From contig NZ_CCDG010000021.1 in assembly GCF_000723885.1 (NCBI RefSeq), positions 186,001 to 250,000 on the forward strand: DNA of 64,000 bases, in the 5' to 3' direction. Shown here one piece after another: positions 1-8,205 of the stretch. Below the pieces are notes generated by a model. It was not told the origin of the DNA. It saw only the letters and a program-made list of their open reading frames with translations, and did not search any database. The stretch's first letter is position 1; the number at the start of each line of letters is the position of its first letter. The stretch comes from Paenibacillus camerounensis (lineage in GTDB: Bacteria; Bacillota; Bacilli; Paenibacillales; Paenibacillaceae). Made by a program: the position numbers and the translations under genes.

Positions 1-1
1 G

Positions 2-403
2 GGCGGTCCAGGCGTTCAAAGCGCAAAAATGACTATTGATTCCGCCAATCGGCCAGTAATCGCATACCGTTACCGTGAAGTGGGCAGTACAAGCTTTGCA
101 GTCAAACTGGCCACTTACGAAGCTTCCGGGTGGAACCTGCAGACGGTCTATAACGCAGCCCCTACCAATGCAGCTATAGATGTAACTTGGGCAGGTAATG
201 CGGCAAGAATCTATTATGTAAAAAGCAGCGGAACAGACCGTGCTTTCATGGCAGTAAATACGGGCGGCAGCTGGGCTGAAACCTCGCTTGCTCCGGGCAT
301 CCCGATTGAGCGGCTTGCAGTGGACCGCAGTCCCAAAGGAATTGATATCCTGTATCTGGTGGATGTGACGAATCTGAAGCTTTATTACGGGCGGAATAAC
401 TAA
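2..403 (+). CDS. C-terminal end of an unknown, probably beta-rich protein
   Basis: The reading frame is open at the first bases of the window, so the 5' end lies outside it. About 133 residues are visible. They contain short repeated patterns of the type A/V-x-D followed by alternating hydrophobic residues (for example MTIDSANRPVIAYRY and IERLAVDRSPKGIDILYLVD), which resemble blades of a beta-propeller or BNR-like lectin/sialidase repeat. No catalytic motif, anchor or membrane segment is visible; the protein ends in YYGRNN. A hairpin that could end the transcript lies about 90 bases downstream. I do not recognise the family and assign no function. Confidence 0.6.
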   Translation, partial: GGPGVQSAKMTIDSANRPVIAYRYREVGSTSFAVKLATYEASGWNLQTVYNAAPTNAAIDVTWAGNAARIYYVKSSGTDRAFMAVNTGGSWAETSLAPGIPIERLAVDRSPKGIDILYLVDVTNLKLYYGRNN

Positions 404-495
404 GGCAGAGCAACGGATGGCAATGGATTGATTCCAGATAACTGAATGGATGAGCAGGGTGAGGCGAGTGAATTAACGTTGCTCATGTGATGAAG

Positions 496-529
496 AGGCA
501 GCTGATGCATATAGGCACTGGCTGCCTTT
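496..529 (+). terminator. Possible rho-independent terminator
   Basis: AGGCAGC (496-502) pairs with GCTGCCT (521-527) around an 18-base loop and is followed by only a short TTT run. It sits downstream of the truncated first gene. The weak T run makes it a modest candidate. Confidence 0.35.
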
Positions 530-570
530 ATAAATTATACAGATCATAAGGTAGGGAGTTTGTCTAATAG

Positions 571-642
571 CATATTTATCCATGTTAAATGAAAGATTTT
601 CCCGGGTTCATAAAATTATATAGTCATATTTATCCATGTTAA
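571..642. repeat. Exact 18-bp direct repeat in an intergenic region
   Basis: CATATTTATCCATGTTAA occurs exactly at 571-588 and again at 625-642, starts 54 bp apart, in the 422-base gap before the DUF1905 gene. The spacing is about five helical turns. It could be a pair of regulator sites or the trace of a small duplication; no reading frame uses it. Nothing else recognisable was seen in 530-825. Confidence 0.7.
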
Positions 643-825
643 TGAGGGCTTGGTACAAAGCTTAGGCTGCAGTCTTAGAGATTCACAAATCTGCCAATAG
701 CCGTGTAAAGTGCAGGCAGGGATTGGGTTCCGAAATCTAGAATATAGTTGTAATCCCATTAGATGGATATACTGATGATGGAAGAACCGTAATTAGCTTT
801 TTTTATGAAAGGAGTGCTGCTGATA

Positions 826-1269
826 ATGAATTTGGAATTTGACAGTGAAATTAAGATACTGGAAGGTAAAATGAAATGGAAAGTGATTTATTTCCCATAC
901 TCCGTTCAGGAATTATTCAACACCAGCGGTAAGGTACCCGTACAAATCTTAGTGGATGGTCACAAGTTCGAGCATACCTTGCTGCCGTCAAAAAACGGGC
1001 ATTATTTGGTTTACAATGAATTCATCCGCAGAGAAGTGCGTAAAGAGATTGGCGATCAGCTTCATGTTATTTTAACGAAATGTGAGGAAAAACGTGAGGT
1101 GACCGTACCGGACAACATTTCGAAAGTCCTGGAGGATCACCAGCTTCTGGAGCAGTTCCTGGGTCAGCCTGATTATATCAAGCGGGAGCAGCTCAATCAC
1201 ATCGAATTAGCCAAAAAGGAAGAGACGAATATAAGGATAATATATGGTAAAAATGTGCAAATTAATTGA
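826..1269 (+). CDS. DUF1905 / YdeI-OmpD-associated domain protein
   Basis: Product of 147 residues. The N-terminal part (about 1-85) has the DUF1905 beta-barrel pattern (WKVIYFPYSVQELF, VPVQILVDGHKFEHTLLP, RREVRKEIGDQLHVILT). The C-terminal part (about 95-140) has the helical YdeI/OmpD-associated pattern (EQFLGQPDYIKREQLNHIELAKK), here with an unusual ending after KKEETNIR. The start at 826 is preferred over the ATG at 805 because AAAGGAG lies at 808-814, eleven bases ahead. The family is small, soluble and of uncertain function, though some members are linked to bacteriocin or stress protection. It stands alone; an 18-bp direct repeat precedes it. Confidence 0.75.
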   Translation: MNLEFDSEIKILEGKMKWKVIYFPYSVQELFNTSGKVPVQILVDGHKFEHTLLPSKNGHYLVYNEFIRREVRKEIGDQLHVILTKCEEKREVTVPDNISKVLEDHQLLEQFLGQPDYIKREQLNHIELAKKEETNIRIIYGKNVQIN

Positions 1270-1620
1270 ATTTCAATATAAGTAAAAGCATTAGTAACAA
1301 CATAAAGCACAAAAAATAAACAACAACAATCAAACAACTAAAGAAAATAAAATCAAAACTAAAATCAGAAATAATTAAACAATATAGAAGAAAGAAATAG
1401 AGCACTAAAATTACATAATACTCAGTTAACTGAAATATCCGGATTCGGTCATAAAACAGCTTAAATCAGCCTGATGCGAATTCTTTACTTACTACTTCTT
1501 CACAAAACCCGTATTTTGTACATATGTAGTTGGGTTGGATTTGGGGCTCTTTGACCTGCTTCGGTATTGTGTTGTTCCTGATGTTTACAACAATGTGTCT
1601 ATTCATTTTTAAATGAAAAT
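1270..1620. other. A-rich intergenic stretch
   Basis: From about 1270 to 1430 the plus strand is strikingly rich in A, almost without G, then turns to ordinary sequence. A 64-codon minus-strand frame at 1466-1660 overlaps the terminator hairpin and looks non-coding. No promoter, RNA gene or repeat is recognisable. Confidence 0.5.
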
Positions 1621-1646
1621 ACTCCATCAGCACATGCTGATGGAGT
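1621..1646 (-). terminator. Rho-independent terminator of the aldo/keto reductase gene
   Basis: A perfect 12-bp stem (ACTCCATCAGCA / TGCTGATGGAGT) with a two-base loop is followed on the minus strand by ATTTTCATTT. It lies 64 bases after the stop of the minus-strand gene at 1710. Confidence 0.7.
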
Positions 1647-1709
1647 AAATATGCAACCATCTACATCAAATCCCTACGGTGTTTGCCCTCTCCCCCTGAA
1701 AGTTCGCAT

Positions 1710-2603
1710 TTAATGCTTGAGCGGAGGAGCTTGCATAGGATTAAGACCAGCCGAAGCCCAAGCCAGTGCTTGATTCTGATCTAATTTATTCAAACGATTC
1801 ATTTCGATTTCTGGAATCTCAAAATCAAACAAATCCAAGTTTTCTCGGATACGTTCAGCTTTACTGCTTTTCGTTAATACCCCATAACCGTGTTGCAATC
1901 CCCAGCGAAGCAGTAATCGGGCTTCTGATACCTTTAATTTTGCAGCAATTTCTTTAGTGATCACTTGACACTCTTCTTTTATTTCTGCAAGTACTTCTCC
2001 GCCCTGTCCTTTTTCAACTCGCCAAGTGGAAAGCGGAGCAAGCGAGCTATAGGCAATGGGTGCAATTGCATTTTCCTTCATATACACTGTCAAATCCGCC
2101 TGGGCACAAATGGGGTGAAACTCTACTTGGTTTGCCTCAGGTTTAGCCAGATCTGCAGCCAAAATCTCTTTAATGGTATCTATATTGTAGTTGGATACTC
2201 CAATATGCTTTGCAAGCCCGAGTTTCCGCAGCTCCATTAAAGCACTCCACTGTTCCAGTCTAAGGTCTGATATTGGGGCATGAATAAGGTAAAGATCAAC
2301 ATAATCAAGCTGAAGCTGTTTAAGCTGTGTTTTTAGTGTTTCAATGGTCTGCTTATAGTTTTTACTTGGACCAGGGAAAAGTTTAGTCGTTACGTAAATT
2401 TCATTTCTTGAAACACCAGCTGCTTTAATACCTTTCCCAGTTCCTTCTTCATTATTATAAGCTTCAGAAGAATCAATGTGTCTAAAGCCGGCTCTAAGCG
2501 CCTCTTTTACACTGTATTCAGCTTGAGCTGTTGATAATTGAAAGGTACCAAAACCTACGAGAGGCATGTCGATTCCATTACGGGCCGATTGTGATAACAC
2601 CAT
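1710..2603 (-). CDS. Aldo/keto reductase
   Basis: A 297-residue TIM-barrel oxidoreductase expected to reduce aldehydes or ketones with NADPH in the cytoplasm. The catalytic tetrad is visible as D44 and Y49 (RHIDSSEAYNNE), K74 (VTTKLF) and H108 (LYLIHAP). The C-terminal cofactor region holds LTKSSKAERIRENL. Length is normal for the family. It lies on the same strand as, and close to, a broken quinone reductase and an MDR reductase, with a divergent MerR regulator beyond. This grouping resembles aldehyde-response loci of Bacillales in which a MerR protein controls dehydrogenases; control of this gene by that regulator is inference. Confidence 0.9.
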   Translation of the reverse strand: MVLSQSARNGIDMPLVGFGTFQLSTAQAEYSVKEALRAGFRHIDSSEAYNNEEGTGKGIKAAGVSRNEIYVTTKLFPGPSKNYKQTIETLKTQLKQLQLDYVDLYLIHAPISDLRLEQWSALMELRKLGLAKHIGVSNYNIDTIKEILAADLAKPEANQVEFHPICAQADLTVYMKENAIAPIAYSSLAPLSTWRVEKGQGGEVLAEIKEECQVITKEIAAKLKVSEARLLLRWGLQHGYGVLTKSSKAERIRENLDLFDFEIPEIEMNRLNKLDQNQALAWASAGLNPMQAPPLKH

Positions 2604-2666
2604 AAAATATCGATCTCCTTTTCTTGTTATTGTAGTATCATCCTCATTTTTTTTCTTCAGCTCTTA

Positions 2667-3056
2667 TTACCGTAAAGCAAGTGCTTCAAGTTCAGGCGTT
2701 AATGCATACGTCACGTAATCCTTAGCACTTTGTTCAAGTTCCTCATCGGACAAATGATTAACACCATTCAACACATATGGGGTCAAATAGCTTGTACCAA
2801 TTAAGTTGCTGGTCGCTTGAAGAGGTCTGAGTAACTCTGTAACCGTATATTCAAATTCCCCATTTGGCGAATAGTTTTCCGCAGCACCGCCTGTACTAAC
2901 AGAAACAAGCAATTCTTTCCCGTGGAGTTTATCTCCTGTGCTGCCAAAAGCCCAGCCATAGACAAGGACTTCATCCTCCCATTTTTTTAGCAGCGAAGGC
3001 GTACTGTACCAATAGAACGGGAATTGCAAAATAATCCGGTCATGCTGCTCCAACAT
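2667..3056 (-). pseudogene. 5'-truncated NAD(P)H quinone oxidoreductase (flavodoxin-like fold)
   Basis: The 129 codons match the C-terminal two thirds of the KefF/MdaB-type NAD(P)H oxidoreductase family: DRIILQFPFYWYSTPSLLKKW, then LVYGWAFG and VSVSTGG. The family is normally about 175-200 residues and begins with a beta strand and phosphate-binding loop that carry the FMN; this part is missing. Upstream in the same frame the codons are unrelated and run into the end of the MDR gene. No ribosome binding site precedes the first ATG. The simplest reading is a deletion that removed the 5' third, so a working FMN site is not expected. Confidence 0.65.
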
Positions 3057-3088
3057 TATATCTGCAGTTAATGTAGTAAGTTCCTTAA

Positions 3089-4099
3089 CTAATCTTGCGG
3101 GATGTTCAGAACGATTTTCCCAATGTTTGCTCCCTTTTCTATCCTTAGCAGCGCATCAGGTACTTCCTCCAGTGAATAGGTTTTGTCTAGAATGGGGCGA
3201 ATTTCATGCTGCTCCACGAGCTTTACCATATCAGCGAAATCTTGGGGGCTGCCCATTGTTGATCCTATCACTGAAATTTCTTTAACCGTCATACTGGGCA
3301 GTATAAAATTTGGAACTGGGCCCCTTGTTGCTCCGAAGCTGACGATCCGGCTTCCAATCTTCCCAAGTGAAGGCAATATGCTGAATACTTCACCGCCGAT
3401 ACTGTCGATGGACAGATCAATCCCGCCGGTTAAGTCCTGTACTTGCTTCGCCCAATTCTCTGCTGTGTAGTTGATACCGCCGGTTGCACCGAAGCTTTTT
3501 GCTTTTTCGATCTTTTCTTCTTTGCTGGAGGTCACATAAACTTTAGCCCCAAGTGCAGCAGCAAATTGAACAATATAAGTGGCCACACCGCCTCCAACTC
3601 CCGGAATGAGTACCGTCTCGCCTTTTTTAACTTTACCTTTAGTTACAAGGGCACGGTAAGCTGTCAAACCGGCGAGGGGCAGCGCTGCTGCTTCTTCCCA
3701 TGATAAATGAGAGGGTTTCGAGTAGACATTCTCTGCCGGCACTTTAACATATTGGGCATAGGTCCCGTTTGCAGGAACGCCCAGCACTGTGAATTCCGCA
3801 TTTTTAATATGCATATCGCTGCCCCAGTTCAAGCCTGGATTAATGATCACTTGGTCACCGGGCACAACATTGCTGACCTCATCTCCTATCGCGGCAATTT
3901 CCCCTGCACCATCCGAGCCGGGAATTGCCGGCAGCTTAATACCCGGATACCGCCCTTGGATGACTAACAAATCCCGGCGGTTTACAGCGGCGGCCTTCAG
4001 CCGCACAACGACTTCTTTTGAACCAGGTATAGGTGTATCTACCTCTTCCAGTTTCAATTGTTCCGGTCCGCCGGTTTCTCTTAACATCATAGCCTTCAT
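3089..4099 (-). CDS. MDR-family zinc-type alcohol dehydrogenase / quinone oxidoreductase
   Basis: A 336-residue medium-chain reductase. The N-terminal GroES-like half contains AVNRRDLLVIQGRYP and GSDGAGEIAAIGDEV; the Rossmann half starts at about 163 with VLIPGVGGGVATYIVQ. The cysteine cluster of structural-zinc members is absent, so a quinone reductase-like or zinc-independent activity is more likely. The start at 4099 is chosen over an in-frame ATG at 4126 because AAAGGACGG lies about nine bases ahead of it. It is divergent from the MerR gene and upstream of the broken quinone reductase and aldo/keto reductase, which suggests one MerR-controlled transcription unit. Confidence 0.88.
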   Translation of the reverse strand: MKAMMLRETGGPEQLKLEEVDTPIPGSKEVVVRLKAAAVNRRDLLVIQGRYPGIKLPAIPGSDGAGEIAAIGDEVSNVVPGDQVIINPGLNWGSDMHIKNAEFTVLGVPANGTYAQYVKVPAENVYSKPSHLSWEEAAALPLAGLTAYRALVTKGKVKKGETVLIPGVGGGVATYIVQFAAALGAKVYVTSSKEEKIEKAKSFGATGGINYTAENWAKQVQDLTGGIDLSIDSIGGEVFSILPSLGKIGSRIVSFGATRGPVPNFILPSMTVKEISVIGSTMGSPQDFADMVKLVEQHEIRPILDKTYSLEEVPDALLRIEKGANIGKIVLNIPQD

Positions 4100-4293
4100 G
4101 TGTCTATTCCCGTCCTTTCGCCTCAAGCCTTTTTCTATTGAATTTCTTCAATGTGAGTATAAATTCACTATGAGATTTCTTACCTGCTCGATGGAATTAT
4201 TAAAGCTCCTACTTGTCTCATCCAAGCTAAACGAATGAATGCAGTCCTCCATGCTTTACAACAGTTATCAAAAAAATGTAATCAAATTTATGA

Positions 4294-4351
4294 TTTACAA
4301 TTCTGATTTATCTGAGTTAATATAAGCCTAGCATCTTCGTGTTACACGAAG
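4294..4351 (+). promoter_or_regulatory. Promoter of the MerR gene with a 7-3-7 palindrome
   Basis: TTTACA (4294-4299) and TAATAT (4318-4323) are 18 bases apart. Just downstream, CTTCGTG TTA CACGAAG (4335-4351) is a perfect palindrome ending about 22 bases before the ribosome binding site. It could be an operator for the MerR protein or a small mRNA hairpin. Confidence 0.5.
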
Positions 4352-4386
4352 TCAATACTATTAAATTGCATTTAGGAGGTCTTTTT

Positions 4387-4872
4387 TTGTATACAGTAAA
4401 AGAAGTGGCCCAATTACTTAATTTAACAGAACACACCGTTCGTTTTTATACCGATAAAGGACTAATTCCTAGTATAAAACGTGATAAAAATAATAATCGT
4501 GTTTTTGATAATGAATCTGTTAGATGGCTAATCGGTGCAAAAAACCTTAAGAAATGTGGAATGTCTGTTGAGGACATTAAGAAATATGTTGACTTCTGTT
4601 TAGAGGGAGATTCTACTCTTCAGAAGCGGTATGATATTATACTCAAGCAAAAAGAGATCATGCTCGCTCATTTAGAAGAAGCTAAAATGATGGCAAAATT
4701 TATCGTTAGTAAAGAAAAGCATTACCGGGATATTATTGATGAAGTTATTCCAGATGATACCAACCCTGCCAATTGGGAACGAGTTGACTGTACACTAAAA
4801 TACCCAGAGTCTACTATCCGTAGAGGCAACAAGTTTAAGAATGAGAAGGTTGTCAAAAAGTCGTATTTGTAA
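4387..4872 (+). CDS. MerR-family transcriptional regulator
   Basis: A 161-residue regulator with the MerR winged helix at the N terminus (YTVKEVAQLLNLTEHTVRFY, then RVFDNESVRWL) and a helical dimerisation region (about 75-125). There is no cysteine cluster typical of metal sensors. The start is a TTG at 4387 because AGGAGGT (4374-4380) stands six bases ahead; the upstream in-frame codons have no such signal. It is divergent from the MDR and aldo/keto reductase genes, as in AdhR-type systems that respond to reactive aldehydes. The inducer is not evident from the sequence. Confidence 0.85.
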   Translation: MYTVKEVAQLLNLTEHTVRFYTDKGLIPSIKRDKNNNRVFDNESVRWLIGAKNLKKCGMSVEDIKKYVDFCLEGDSTLQKRYDIILKQKEIMLAHLEEAKMMAKFIVSKEKHYRDIIDEVIPDDTNPANWERVDCTLKYPESTIRRGNKFKNEKVVKKSYL

Positions 4873-4939
4873 GGCTAAATAAATAAATAGTGGGAAAAAT
4901 AATGAACGAGTTTAAATATATTGTTAGGGGGAGTTTAAG

Positions 4940-5380
4940 ATTGACCGGCTTCTCTTCTATACACTAATTGCGTTTATCATTCCTTGGGGGATATGCATCT
5001 ATTTTTTAAGGAAAAATGTCCAGCTTCTTATTGTGTATATCCCAATAGTCACAAGTGTTGCAATGTTAATGAATATCGTTGGTTTTCATTTCGATTTCTG
5101 GAGCATACACCCGTATAACATCGCTGCACTTCCGTTTGATTTTGGCATCTACCCTGTTCTTGCATGCTTTATGATTAGCGGGATTAACAAAGATAAACAT
5201 TCTGCTTTAGCAGCAGTAGCTTTGTACAGCGTCTTAACAACGCTAATGGAATATGGTGCATTTTCAACTGGAATCGTATCATATGGAAATAACTGGAACA
5301 TAGGCTGGACATTAATCTCATATTTTGTGGCGTATACAGTTATAGTGCTTTATAGATCCTTGTTTAATAAGTATTTCTAA
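4940..5380 (+). CDS. CBO0543-like small membrane protein, start codon doubtful
   Basis: Translation in this frame gives a hydrophobic protein of about 146 residues with four or five membrane segments (LLFYTLIAFIIPWGICIY, LLIVYIPIVTSVAMLMNIVG, YPVLACFMISG, TLISYFVAYTVIVLY) and the motif MEYGAFSTGIVSYGNNWNIG, characteristic of a Firmicutes family of unknown function (CBO0543-like). No ATG, GTG or TTG lies in frame near the good ribosome binding site AGGGGGAG (4926-4933). The codon at proper distance is ATT at 4940. Either ATT is used, or a start codon was lost and translation begins at the GTG at 5033, which would drop the first membrane segment. A fragment of a second family member lies at 54550. 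Confidence 0.6.
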   Translation: MDRLLFYTLIAFIIPWGICIYFLRKNVQLLIVYIPIVTSVAMLMNIVGFHFDFWSIHPYNIAALPFDFGIYPVLACFMISGINKDKHSALAAVALYSVLTTLMEYGAFSTGIVSYGNNWNIGWTLISYFVAYTVIVLYRSLFNKYF

Positions 5381-5683
5381 AAAGGCTCATACCCTTAGGT
5401 ACAATAAATGGCTTCCTCTCTGAATAAGCCGCTGTCCATGTGGACCATAATGCACACATACCATAATGCCCTCGTTGCTCGTTTCCATCCCCTTCCCCCA
5501 TTTTAATCCAGATAAAAACACAAATTGAGCCCGCGGTTGACAGGCTCCTCCGGTTAATGATTATTCTGTTGAATAAAATAGGCTTGTAAATAAAAGCAAA
5601 TTTTGATAATAAGTTTTTTCACCAGGAGTATAGAAAATAAATATTTACATTTTACAATTCTTCACATGTTAAGCATAGGCAGT
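5381..5683. other. Intergenic region without recognisable features
   Basis: About 300 bases between the CBO0543-like gene (plus) and the end of the germination operon (minus). The two genes converge here, so terminators would be expected, but no clear hairpin with a T run was found. Confidence 0.4.
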
Positions 5684-6763
5684 CTACTTGGATACAGGCC
5701 GTCCCTTGATTTTACCCAAAATAAGCCAGGACAGAGGCAACAGGATATTAAAGAAAATAACACCCGTCGGCCAGACAGCCGTTATCTCAGCTGTAACCGA
5801 CGGATTATCCCAAACCAGCATGGCAAGTGGAATGCAGAGCAGCGCCAAAGGTATAAGAAAGGCAAAATGCTGCTTGAGCCCAAATAAATCAGCCAGTCCA
5901 TGGGCACATATATAGAAGGTGAAAATCATCCGGTAAAACATGACAATAAACCAGATTACCGTTACAGCTGTCTCAATCCGTTCGTAAAAGCCGCCGACGG
6001 TCACTGTTTTTGCAGCGAATTGGCTGGCGTACGGAATATTGGGCGGAAGATTCTCGCCGAGCACAACGGTGACCATGATTGTCAGGAAAAGCAGGCCGAG
6101 GCCTGTCAATATGCTGCTCTGCCATAAAGCCTTCCGGTAGGTTTGTTTGGATTGTATAAATGGAGCCAGGAACAAACTTAGGGCGATTTCACTGTTAGGA
6201 TAACCAATAAACATCGTTGTCCCGTGTAGAACCGGACCAGCTCCGTTGTCCAAAAACGGAAGAAGCCGGTTCCACTCTGCACCGTGCAAAAGAGATAATA
6301 GTAACACTACAAGCAATAAACCTGCGATGGGAAAGGTAATCTCTGTGGATTTTGCTACTGCAGAAATTCCTTTATGTAAGCAGTACACCATCGCAAACAA
6401 AATAATGATGTATATTGCTGCGGGCGGGGTTTCAATATAGAGATCGGTGCTGGTGAAATCACCAAGGCTGCGCAGAGTCAGTACTAAGATTTGAAAGGGA
6501 ACAAAGAACAGGTATACTGCGAGCAGTCCTTTCCCTATCCACCGGCCCAATATCCGGTTCAAATACTGGCCAACCGTATTTCCGTTCATCTGCTTAAAGA
6601 TTCCTGTAAAAACTGGAATAAGCAGAAATTGAAATCCTGTTCCCAGCAGGATGGGTAACCAGGCATCACTCCCGCTTACTCCTATGAGTACAGAAGGAAG
6701 TCCCAACAATGCACTTCCCCAATAACTGAGCGTCAGCAGCATGCATAATTCTCGTGATGTCAC
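5684..6763 (-). CDS. GerB-type spore germination permease
   Basis: A 359-residue integral membrane protein of the GerAB family (APC-like fold, about ten helices), the inner-membrane subunit that binds the germinant in nutrient receptors. Hydrophobic segments run throughout (for example ITFPIAGLLLVVLLLSLL and WFIVMFYRMIFTFYIC). The start is GTG at 6763 with GGAGGG about seven bases ahead. It is the last gene of an operon read from 9722 downward: GerA, GerC, a small membrane protein, GerB. The expected role is spore germination in response to an unknown small molecule. Confidence 0.88.
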   Translation of the reverse strand: MTSRELCMLLTLSYWGSALLGLPSVLIGVSGSDAWLPILLGTGFQFLLIPVFTGIFKQMNGNTVGQYLNRILGRWIGKGLLAVYLFFVPFQILVLTLRSLGDFTSTDLYIETPPAAIYIIILFAMVYCLHKGISAVAKSTEITFPIAGLLLVVLLLSLLHGAEWNRLLPFLDNGAGPVLHGTTMFIGYPNSEIALSLFLAPFIQSKQTYRKALWQSSILTGLGLLFLTIMVTVVLGENLPPNIPYASQFAAKTVTVGGFYERIETAVTVIWFIVMFYRMIFTFYICAHGLADLFGLKQHFAFLIPLALLCIPLAMLVWDNPSVTAEITAVWPTGVIFFNILLPLSWLILGKIKGRPVSK

Positions 6764-6787
6764 CGTTACCCTCCATTCCTGTTTCGT

Positions 6788-7012
6788 TTACCCAAGCCCC
6801 AAAGCTTTATTGACCAACTGCAGCAGTGTGATGTAAGGTCTCAACAGGATTGGCCCGATCCAATGCTGCGTGTATATGATATTCATGACTAACGCGCAAG
6901 CATATAGTCCGTGAATTGGTATTGAATAACGAATCCTTTTTTTGTTGGCGTGAATTTTTATCCCCTGCCAGATCCACAGCATGACCGTAACTAGTATGAT
7001 TAACCGGTTCAC
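6788..7012 (-). CDS. Small membrane protein inside the germination operon
   Basis: A 74-residue protein with two hydrophobic segments (LIILVTVMLWIWQGI and LYACALVMNIIY) separated by a basic stretch HANKKRIRY. It starts at a GTG that overlaps the TGA stop of the GerC gene (GTGA), a sign of translational coupling, and lies 24 bases before GerB. I do not recognise the family by sequence. Its coupling and location suggest a small accessory subunit of this germinant receptor, comparable in idea to small D subunits reported for some Bacillus receptors; that link is inference. Confidence 0.7.
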   Translation of the reverse strand: MNRLIILVTVMLWIWQGIKIHANKKRIRYSIPIHGLYACALVMNIIYTQHWIGPILLRPYITLLQLVNKALGLG

Positions 7013-8205
7013 TCCACGAGTCCTTTCTGAATCGGATTGACAATTCTTCCCCTGCCCTTAATCTCATACTTTACAATAACTTCAACATCCATTTTGCTAA
7101 AATAACGGCGCCACTCATTTCTCCACTTTTTCCATTCCTTCGGGTACTTCTGATGAAATTTCTGGCCGAATCCGAAAATATCTGAAGCATACCGATGCTG
7201 TACCTCTTTAATCCCGTGATCGATAAGCTCTTTGGTCTTCTGTGCTGCCAGCTCTCTTACCTGCTCTAACACCTTCCGGTCATTAAGATTAAGCTTGCAT
7301 TCAACTTCAGCAATGTTGGCTTCAACAGCAATCTCCACGGAAGCTGCAGGCTCGCCATTTCTAATCAGAGGTTTAATTTTCGTCTCGCTATGCACAAGCT
7401 CCATTACGTATTGGCCCTCTTTATCCGGGCATTCCACCTTGCCCACTGTAGATTTCACTTTTCCGGTTACATAGTTGTATGCTTTACTGTCACTGTCGTT
7501 AAGCCATCCCACAAGAATTTGATCTTTCATCACTCCGATGCCGGAATACTCAAATTTTGCCGGACTATCCAACACGGCGATATTATCCTTTCCTTTCCCT
7601 TTTTCCACATCACCTACGAGGTTGAGTCCTGTAATTACGGCTTGCTGTCCCTCTGTGTTAAACCATTTCATTAAATCAAGCAGCGTTACCGCTGCGGTAG
7701 GAGCCCAGACCTTTTCGGATTCATTGAGAGAATCGAACATATCTCTTGCGGGCATTTGTTCAAGCGGCGTGAGGATCGACAGTGCATCATGCGCGCTTCC
7801 GTTGCGGACAATGACTACATCAAAATTAGGCCTTACTTCATGATCCCGAAACAAAAAGTCCAATGCATTCAGAACGCCTTCCCTGGCAATAGCTTCATCA
7901 ATGAGCAGTATACTCAAATGGGAAAGATATATTTTGCGCGGCAGTTTAGTAGTCATTTTTCGTAATGCTTCCATTACTGTTTTTTCTTCCGTGGACATCA
8001 CCAGTGCAGGCGGACTTCCGGTTCCGCTGCTTGAGCCTGCCTGCCGGGGAGCTACAACCTGTGTTGTAATCCGATAGCCCTGCTCTGTCTTATCTATGCC
8101 AAGGCCAATCGTGACTGCCAGCTCATTTAGCTCTTTTCGGCTCCAGCAGCCGGTTATGCTTAAAGCCATTATGATTAGCATAGTGAAAATTCCTGTTTTT
8201 TTCAT
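7009..8205 (-). CDS. GerC-type spore germination lipoprotein
   Basis: A 398-residue lipoprotein subunit of a nutrient germinant receptor. A signal peptide ends in the lipobox SITGCWSRKEL with the acylated cysteine at residue 20. The family pattern continues with ELAVTIGLGIDK, VMSTEEKTVMEALR and a C-terminal domain rich in helices (KTKELIDHGIKEVQHRYASD). The start codon overlaps the end of GerA by four bases (8202-8205), and its stop overlaps the GTG of the next gene, so the operon is translationally coupled. It is expected on the outer face of the spore inner membrane. Confidence 0.92.
   Translation of the reverse strand: MKKTGIFTMLIIMALSITGCWSRKELNELAVTIGLGIDKTEQGYRITTQVVAPRQAGSSSGTGSPPALVMSTEEKTVMEALRKMTTKLPRKIYLSHLSILLIDEAIAREGVLNALDFLFRDHEVRPNFDVVIVRNGSAHDALSILTPLEQMPARDMFDSLNESEKVWAPTAAVTLLDLMKWFNTEGQQAVITGLNLVGDVEKGKGKDNIAVLDSPAKFEYSGIGVMKDQILVGWLNDSDSKAYNYVTGKVKSTVGKVECPDKEGQYVMELVHSETKIKPLIRNGEPAASVEIAVEANIAEVECKLNLNDRKVLEQVRELAAQKTKELIDHGIKEVQHRYASDIFGFGQKFHQKYPKEWKKWRNEWRRYFSKMDVEVIVKYEIKGRGRIVNPIQKGLVE

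Noticed and set aside
1466-1660. Minus-strand frame of 64 codons after the aldo/keto reductase
   Set aside because: It begins inside the terminator hairpin of that gene and has no ribosome binding site or family pattern.
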